DNA from: Devosia sp.
Lineage (GTDB): Bacteria > Pseudomonadota > Alphaproteobacteria > Rhizobiales > Devosiaceae
NCBI GenBank assembly: GCA_016793415.1
Contig: JAEUMC010000690.1
Location: forward strand, 1 to 7,353
Direction: 5' to 3'
DNA: 7,353 nucleotides
In this document: positions 7,106 through 7,353 of the stretch, one piece after another
Position numbering within the stretch: position 1 is the stretch's first letter
Layout of the letters: each line of letters opens with the position of its first letter
Position numbers and translations under genes: made by a program
Notes under the pieces: generated by a model
Told to the model about the DNA's origin: nothing
What the model saw: only the letters and a program-made list of their open reading frames with translations
Database searches by the model: none

Positions 7106-7353
7106 CGGCGGCGGTGAGTTCGGCCAGCTGTTCCGGCGATAGGGGGAACACCGCGCTGACCACGAACAGCGCAATCACCCCGCTGATCAGCTGCACCACG
7201 AGGAACGAGGCGATCTGCCACGGGGTCAGCGTCAGGATCAGCCGCGCGATGTTGATCATGATGACGATGATCACGATGCCGGTGGCGATGAACACCAGCT
7301 CGCCGCCGAGGCCCATCAACCCGAGCAACGTCGTGGCGATGGTCAGGTAGAAG
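7086..7353 (-). CDS. Partial hypothetical small membrane protein (3' end of gene)
   Basis: The frame is open from the right edge of the window to a TGA at 7086-7088, giving 88 complete codons. I do not recognise the family. The visible part starts [17 protein letters not shown]. It has a very hydrophobic helix ([20 protein letters not shown]), a short linker (TLTPWQ) and a second helix ([23 protein letters not shown]). A polar tail, [17 protein letters not shown], follows. A TTG at 7328 could be a start but has no ribosome site and would cut into a hydrophobic stretch, so the gene probably begins beyond the window. The third-position GC pattern and the coherent membrane profile argue that it is real. 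It converges on truA, and the 3' ends overlap by 20 bp. Confidence 0.7.
   Translation of the reverse strand, partial: FYLTIATTLLGLMGLGGELVFIATGIVIIVIMINIARLILTLTPWQIASFLVVQLISGVIALFVVSAVFPLSPEQLAELTAAASSQPL

Noticed and set aside
1..7353. Mobile elements, CRISPR arrays, tRNA/rRNA genes or a new defence or metabolic system
   Set aside because: No transposase, integrase, regularly spaced repeat, tRNA-like fold or unexplained gene cluster was seen. The content is housekeeping and signalling genes with uniform composition.

Overview
The window is a GC-rich (roughly 65% by eye), tightly packed stretch of ordinary bacterial chromosome. It most likely comes from an alphaproteobacterium, perhaps Hyphomicrobiales such as Devosia or a relative. 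The reasons are the def-fmt-truA cluster with a divergent rmuC, an alphaproteobacterial-type LexA box (GTTC-N7-GTTC) in front of rmuC, and an extragenic palindrome built on the core CGGCGAAGGCCGG, a type common in such genomes. The genus is a guess.

Layout, left to right. (1) 16-2418 (+): a membrane c-di-GMP protein with MHYT, PAS, GGDEF and EAL domains, starting at TTG. (2) 2424-2451: a perfect 11-bp stem-loop between two convergent genes. (3) 2462-3343 (-): a dienelactone-hydrolase-family enzyme with an embedded twin-arginine signal. (4) 3434-4612 (-): rmuC, lying 90 bp upstream of the hydrolase on the same strand. (5) 4613-4762: a divergent control region with the LexA-type box on the rmuC side and a plausible promoter on the def side. 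(6) 4763-7105 (+): def, fmt and truA. The first two are separated by a 149-bp gap filled by an inverted pair of REP-like palindromes. (7) 7086-7353 (-): the 3' part of an unrecognised small membrane protein gene that runs off the right edge and overlaps the end of truA by 20 bp.

How the genes fit together. Fmt formylates the initiator Met-tRNA and Def removes the formyl group from new proteins, so the def-fmt pair covers both ends of the N-formylmethionine cycle. TruA makes pseudouridine in the tRNA anticodon arm. RmuC acts in DNA maintenance, and the LexA-type box suggests it is DNA-damage inducible. The c-di-GMP protein and the hydrolase have no evident link to these housekeeping genes.

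I found no new multi-gene system, mobile element, CRISPR array or RNA gene. The best leads are the LexA-type box upstream of rmuC, the structured repeat between def and fmt whose differences preserve base pairing, and the probable loss of the product-inhibition site in the GGDEF domain.
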